This document shows, piece after piece, positions 6,700 through 9,732 of a stretch of 9,732 bases of DNA. The position numbers and the translations under genes were made by a program. The notes beneath the pieces were generated by a model. That model had not been told where the DNA came from. It saw nothing but the letters and a program-made list of their open reading frames with translations, and did not search any database. The stretch is from Nitratifractor sp. Lineage in GTDB: Bacteria; Campylobacterota; Campylobacteria; Campylobacterales; Sulfurovaceae. The DNA is taken from NCBI GenBank assembly GCA_015490055.1, contig WFYP01000247.1, forward strand, positions 1 to 9,732, in the 5' to 3' direction. Every line of letters starts with the position of its first letter. The stretch's first letter is position 1.

Positions 6700-6762
6700 T
6701 GTTTCCCTTTCGAAGTTGAATCCACTGCAACGCCCGATGCGAGACAGTAAAAATTGAGTGCA

Positions 6763-6768
6763 ATTATA
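6763..6768 (-). promoter_or_regulatory. -10 element of the rpmE promoter
   Basis: Perfect TATAAT on the minus strand, embedded in T/A-rich sequence with no recognisable -35 box (ACCAAA at the expected distance). That is usual for housekeeping promoters of this phylum. Initiation near 6756 would give a leader of about 57 nt containing a locally GC-rich patch at 6721-6745. Confidence 0.6.
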
Positions 6769-6808
6769 TGTTAATTAGTTTAAATTTTGGTTAATTTTAA
6801 GTGCTTTT

Positions 6809-6817
6809 TGCTACAAT
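6809..6817 (+). promoter_or_regulatory. Extended -10 promoter for the leuA leader transcript
   Basis: TGCTACAAT: an extended -10 (TGn) followed by TACAAT at 6812-6817, preceded by T-rich sequence without a clear -35 box. Predicted start near 6824 gives a leader of roughly 240 nt before leuA, unusually long for a simple promoter and consistent with leader-based control. It is divergent from the rpmE promoter, with the two -10 boxes 43 bp apart. Confidence 0.55.
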
Positions 6818-6824
6818 ATCTCAA

Positions 6825-6851
6825 AAGCTTAGGGCTCAAAGCCAAAAGCTT
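6825..6851 (+). repeat. AAGCTT-bounded hairpin at the 5' end of the leuA leader
   Basis: AAGCTT (6825-6830) and AAGCTT (6846-6851) pair with each other around an inner GGCT-CAA-AGCC stem (6833-6843), with a small internal loop. The words match the outer arm of the composite palindrome at 786-814. If the predicted start site near 6824 is right, the transcript begins with this hairpin, which could protect the RNA 5' end. The sequence may equally be a decayed dispersed repeat. Confidence 0.5.
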
Positions 6852-6921
6852 AAAGCAAATTTTACTAAAACTTCTTGCAAACTTATCTATTTAGCAAGAG
6901 TTCTAATCAAAACTATTAATA

Positions 6922-7014
6922 AGGATAGACAATGTACTACACTATTTCGTCAGTAAAAACATTTTTCAATAAAGCTTCGTCTATCCTCCTGCTCTGCGCG
7001 TAACTTTTTACGAC
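6922..7014 (+). promoter_or_regulatory. Leucine-responsive leader RNA with alternative pairings (candidate)
   Basis: Three pairings can be read. (a) AGGATAGAC (6922-6930), holding the leader ribosome-binding site, is perfectly complementary over 9 nt to GTCTATCCT (6979-6987), which reaches the first Leu codon. (b) GTC-A-GTAAAAA (6949-6959) pairs with TTTTTACGAC (7005-7014), enclosing the Leu codons, with one bulge. (c) CGTAA (6999-7003) pairs with TTACG (7008-7012) as a small hairpin starting just before the leader stop codon. Pairings b and c exclude each other. A ribosome paused on the Leu codons would open (a) and mask (c). No GC-rich stem with a U-tract is present, so the mechanism is inferred. 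Confidence 0.5.
6932..7003 (+). CDS. Putative leucine leader peptide upstream of leuA
   Basis: 23-residue frame from ATG 6932 to TAA 7001-7003, opening MYYTISSVKTFF and closing with ASSILLLCA. A ribosome-binding site (AAGGA, 6921-6925) sits 6 nt upstream of the ATG. Codons 18-21 are ATC CTC CTG CTC (Ile-Leu-Leu-Leu). CTC and CTG are scarce in the AT-rich leuA reading frame, where TTA dominates, so the cluster looks deliberate. Position (63 bp before leuA), length and a leucine run just before the stop codon all match the leader peptides of attenuated leucine operons. I do not recognise the peptide itself. Confidence 0.7.
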   Translation: MYYTISSVKTFFNKASSILLLCA

Positions 7015-7066
7015 CCACAAATAGCTATTCTAAACAAAATATTTAAACAATACAAGGTATAACAAA

Positions 7067-8629
7067 ATGAGCAAAGAACAAATTATAATTTTCGACACAA
7101 CATTAAGAGATGGCGAGCAGAGCCCAGGTGCTTCTATGAACACAAAAGAGAAAATCCAAATCGCAACACAGTTAGAGCGTTTGGGTGTAGATGTTATAGA
7201 AGCTGGCTTTGCAGCAGCAAGCCCAGGAGATTTTGATGCAATTAACAAAATTGCACAAGTGGTAAAAAACAGCACAGTCTGCTCGCTTGCAAGAGCATTA
7301 GAGCGAGACATCACAGAGGCAGCAAAAGCGATAGAGCCAGCACCTCGCAAAAGAATACACACATTTATTGCAACTAGCCCAATACATATGGAGTACAAAT
7401 TAAAAATGACTCCAGAGCAAGTTATTAAAAAAGCAGTAGAGGCAGTAACTTTAGCAAAAAGTTTTGTTGCCGATGTAGAATTTAGTTGCGAAGATGCAGG
7501 ACGAAGCGACATAGGCTTTTTAAAAGAGATAAGCGACGCAGTTATCGAAGCAGGAGCTGGCACTATTAACTTACCAGATACGGTAGGTATTAGAATGCCA
7601 AACGAGATAAAAGATATGATAAGCCAAATGCACGCACACATTGGCAAAAGAGCTATTATCTCAGTACACAACCACAACGATTTAGGCTTAGCAGTTGCAA
7701 ACTCTTTAGCAGCAATCGAAGGTGGTGCTAGACAGGTAGAGTGTACAATCAACGGCTTAGGCGAGCGTGCAGGAAATGCAGCTTTAGAAGAGATAGTAAT
7801 GGCATTAAAAGTACGCGAAGATTTATTTAACAATGTCGAGACAAAAATCAATACTAAAGAGATATACCCATCTAGCCGTATGATTGCAAGCATTACAGGC
7901 ATAGAGCCACAACCAAACAAAGCAATAGTTGGGCGTAATGCATTTGCACACGAGAGTGGAATCCACCAAGATGGCGTATTAAAGAATAAGCAAACTTACG
8001 AAATATTCTCGCCAGAAGAGATTGGCTTAAACAAAGACGATACTTTAGTTTTAGGCAAACACTCAGGGCGTGCAGCATTTAGCGATAAGTTGGAGAAGTT
8101 AGGCTTTAAGTTAAACGAAGATGAGTTAAATGCAACATTTATCCGCTTTAAAGAGTTAGCCGACAAGAAAAAAGACATTTACGACGACGACTTAAGAGCC
8201 TTAGTTACAAGCAATATGACATCAGTAGAGAATGCTTATGAATTAATAGCCTTACAGTTAATGGATTCAACTGGTGGAGTACCAAGTGCTGCGGTTACCA
8301 TAAAAACACCAGAGGGCGAAGAGATTACAGATGCAGGCATTGGAGATGGCACAATAGATGCAGTATTCAAAACAATCGACCGCATCACAGGGCACAGTGG
8401 CAGACTAATGGATTACAAAGTAAAATCTGTATCTAAAGGTAAAGACGCCCTAGCTAGTGTAACAGTACAAGTTAGCTTTAACCAAGACGAACCAGCAGTA
8501 ATTGGGCACGGATTGAGCATAGACACAATGCTATCAAGTGCCAGAGCCTACTTAGGAGCACTAAACAGCTACCAATCTATGAAAGGTATGCTAAAAAAAC
8601 TCAGTAGCAAACCTTCTGAAAAGATATAA
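7067..8629 (+). CDS. leuA: 2-isopropylmalate synthase
   Basis: Condenses acetyl-CoA with 2-oxoisovalerate, the first committed step of leucine synthesis; cytosolic. 520 residues, the usual length of the bacterial enzyme. The N-terminal TIM barrel starts with FDTTLRDGEQSPGASM (D10, R14) and contains the metal-binding HNHNDLG (H201, H203), the glycine-rich segment NGLGERAGNAALEE (229-242), and HESGIHQDGVLK (295-306). The C-terminal regulatory domain (about 385-505, including GHGLSIDTMLSSARAYLGALN region) is the site of leucine feedback inhibition in the family. ATG 7067 is preceded by AAGG (7054-7057), a modest ribosome-binding site. The upstream leader peptide and long 5' leader indicate a second, expression-level control by leucine. 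No other leu gene follows within the window. Confidence 0.97.
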   Translation: MSKEQIIIFDTTLRDGEQSPGASMNTKEKIQIATQLERLGVDVIEAGFAAASPGDFDAINKIAQVVKNSTVCSLARALERDITEAAKAIEPAPRKRIHTFIATSPIHMEYKLKMTPEQVIKKAVEAVTLAKSFVADVEFSCEDAGRSDIGFLKEISDAVIEAGAGTINLPDTVGIRMPNEIKDMISQMHAHIGKRAIISVHNHNDLGLAVANSLAAIEGGARQVECTINGLGERAGNAALEEIVMALKVREDLFNNVETKINTKEIYPSSRMIASITGIEPQPNKAIVGRNAFAHESGIHQDGVLKNKQTYEIFSPEEIGLNKDDTLVLGKHSGRAAFSDKLEKLGFKLNEDELNATFIRFKELADKKKDIYDDDLRALVTSNMTSVENAYELIALQLMDSTGGVPSAAVTIKTPEGEEITDAGIGDGTIDAVFKTIDRITGHSGRLMDYKVKSVSKGKDALASVTVQVSFNQDEPAVIGHGLSIDTMLSSARAYLGALNSYQSMKGMLKKLSSKPSEKI

Positions 8630-8641
8630 TTAATAACTGAA

Positions 8642-8673
8642 GTTAATAAGGGTAGGTATCTGCCCTTATTAAC
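8642..8673 (+). terminator. Long hairpin after leuA, possible transcript end
   Basis: GTTAATAAGGG (8642-8652) pairs perfectly with CCCTTATTAAC (8663-8673). Three further inner pairs (one U-G) extend the stem to 14 bp around a GTAT loop. It lies 12 bp past the leuA stop codon. There is no U-tract after it, so it is not a classical intrinsic terminator; it may stabilise the 3' end or act with another factor. Confidence 0.45.
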
Positions 8674-8753
8674 AGAAATTAATAAACTTATCTATCCATA
8701 TAAAACTTACTTTTACTACTTATTTACTATTAAATAAAATTGTTACATCATTA

Positions 8754-8778
8754 TATGTTATCATATCTAAATAACATA
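8754..8778. promoter_or_regulatory. Perfect inverted repeat upstream of the lipoprotein gene
   Basis: TATGTTAT (8754-8761) and ATAACATA (8771-8778) are perfect 8-bp inverted copies with a 9-bp spacer, ending 12 bp before the AGGAGG ribosome-binding site. The geometry fits a dimeric repressor operator or a weak RNA hairpin. A TTGTTA (8740-8745) upstream could be a -35 box, but I see no convincing -10. Confidence 0.4.
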
Positions 8779-8804
8779 CCACACTATTAGAGGAGGAAAA
8801 TATA

Positions 8805-9599
8805 ATGAGAAATACAATGTTGGCACTTAGTGCTTTGTTATTATTAGGATGTGGAGGAAGTAGTGATAATTCACAATTAAATACCCCTACTCAACTACTC
8901 AATAAAGAGGTTAGATATGATGACAATGGGAATATATTTGAAACTATTACTTATACATATAATAATAAAAATCAACTATCTTCTTCAACTGCAAAAGGGG
9001 ATCAAATTGATGAAACTTGCACATATAAAAGTAATAATAAAAATTTACTTATTAGTGAAAACTGCATAGACCAAGGAGAGAAAAGAGATACAAAATACAT
9101 CTATATTAACGGCAAGTTATCAAGACTTGATACATACATAGGTGGAGTACTAAGATATAGAGAAAAAGTAACAGCATGGAGTAGCAATAAACCAAAAATT
9201 GTTAAATTTTTATCATATGATAGTAACAATAATGAAGAAGTAATAAGAGAACAGACTCTTACATACACAGGAAAAAATCCTACGCATATAGAAGAAACTT
9301 ATGCAAATAGTATCCATGTTACATATGATAGAAAGTATGATAGCTATAAAACACCCTACAATAATCACATAGCTTTTGGCTCATCTATTTATTGGCATGC
9401 TAGTGAAAATAATATTATTGAAGAAAAAACAACAGATACTAATGGTGCAAAAATTTTAATAGAACATAAAATTACATACAACAGTAACAATTTTCCAACT
9501 AAAATTATATATAACACAACAGGATTAGATGGTAATGGTCAAAAAGTAGGATTTACTGAAAGTAAATATACCAAATTTGAGTACAAAAATTCAAAATAA
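8805..9599 (+). CDS. Predicted lipoprotein with YD/RHS-like repeats
   Basis: 264 residues. The short signal peptide with lipobox LLLGC (C16) predicts a lipid-anchored envelope protein; GGSS after the cysteine is a flexible tether. The body is beta-rich and built from loose repeats around Tyr and Asn/Gly-Lys turns: VRYDDNGNIFETITYTY and YNNKNQL (37-58), TYKSNNKNLL (73-82), YIYINGKLSRL (98-108), LTYTGKNPTHI (152-162), ITYNSNNFPTKIIY (223-236). These recall YD/RHS-type repeats and the similar single-domain lipoproteins abundant in Bacteroidota; that likeness is by eye only. AGGAGG at 8791-8796, 8 nt before the ATG, is the strongest ribosome-binding site in the window. Asn- and Ile-rich, AT-rich codon use differs from leuA. 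Function unknown. Confidence 0.75.
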   Translation: MRNTMLALSALLLLGCGGSSDNSQLNTPTQLLNKEVRYDDNGNIFETITYTYNNKNQLSSSTAKGDQIDETCTYKSNNKNLLISENCIDQGEKRDTKYIYINGKLSRLDTYIGGVLRYREKVTAWSSNKPKIVKFLSYDSNNNEEVIREQTLTYTGKNPTHIEETYANSIHVTYDRKYDSYKTPYNNHIAFGSSIYWHASENNIIEEKTTDTNGAKILIEHKITYNSNNFPTKIIYNTTGLDGNGQKVGFTESKYTKFEYKNSK

Positions 9600-9654
9600 C
9601 TAAGGGAAGCTCCATTGCCATCGTATAATACAAAACCCTAAAGAAATAAAAAGT

Positions 9655-9681
9655 TTGACAATGTAAAAAATATGTTAAACT
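9655..9681 (+). promoter_or_regulatory. Promoter-like sequence at the window edge
   Basis: Consensus TTGACA (9655-9660) and an extended -10, TG-T-TAAACT (9673-9681), with 15 bp between hexamers. A purine-rich AGAGGAAG (9701-9708) and an ATG at 9722 follow, but their 13-nt spacing is long and only three codons are visible. It probably serves a gene beyond the window. Confidence 0.35.
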
Positions 9682-9732
9682 AAGGGGTGCTAAAGTAGAA
9701 AGAGGAAGATAAAAGACGACAATGCCATTGGG

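Noticed and set aside
6496..6750. 84-residue plus-strand frame over rpmE
   Set aside because: Antisense to the zinc-binding bL31 gene, whose cysteines and length are exact; no supporting start signal.
7030..7920. 296-residue open frame on the minus strand
   Set aside because: It lies almost entirely antisense to leuA, whose protein matches its family throughout; the antisense frame is low in charged residues, has no recognisable motif and arises from leuA codon bias.
8642..8673. Standard Rho-independent terminator for leuA
   Set aside because: The stem is convincing but no T-run follows on the plus strand, so I list it only as a possible transcript end.
742..9731. GCATTGCCATT-like words at 742-753, 9611-9622 and 9719-9731
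   Set aside because: The matches are short and differ in orientation and flanks; nothing longer supports a repeat family.

Overview
This AT-rich window looks like chromosomal DNA of a Campylobacterota (epsilonproteobacterial) bacterium, most likely a free-living sulfur-oxidizer type such as Sulfurovum or Sulfurimonas; the genus cannot be fixed by eye. The main evidence is the minus-strand gene order rpmE - rsmI - rlmB-like - rodZ-like - alaC - hom. From memory it matches the Campylobacter jejuni run Cj0155c to Cj0149c, minus one small periplasmic gene. Protein sequences and T/A-rich promoters without clear -35 boxes fit as well.

Layout. Positions 1-524 hold the end of one small membrane protein gene and a complete 75-residue two-helix membrane protein, both unrecognised. 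Positions 525-1080 have no gene but are packed with palindromic repeats. Positions 1081-6699 are the minus-strand block: bL31, two ribosomal RNA methyltransferases, a RodZ-like envelope protein, an AlaC-type aminotransferase and homoserine dehydrogenase. The last four are nearly contiguous or overlapping. A terminator follows rpmE, and a 114-bp palindromic element lies between rsmI and rlmB. Positions 6700-7066 are a divergent control region. leuA (7067-8629) follows on the plus strand, then a lipoprotein gene with YD-like repeats (8805-9599), then a promoter-like sequence at the window edge.

The most interesting item is in front of leuA: a short open reading frame (6932-7003) with its own Shine-Dalgarno site, ending in Ile-Leu-Leu-Leu written with CTC and CTG codons that are scarce in leuA. 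Its ribosome-binding site is perfectly complementary over 9 nt to the segment reaching into those leucine codons. This looks like a leucine-sensing leader peptide, but no classical U-tract terminator is visible, so the output step (transcription or translation) is open.

The second theme is repeats. TGTAGGG-ended palindromes occur at 544-658, 1001-1063 and 5491-5604, and a 174-bp composite palindrome at 786-959. In two of them the small hairpins in the paired arms differ only by compensatory changes, which suggests that folding has been selected. Two copies begin 16-17 nt after the stop codons of rsmI and hom.
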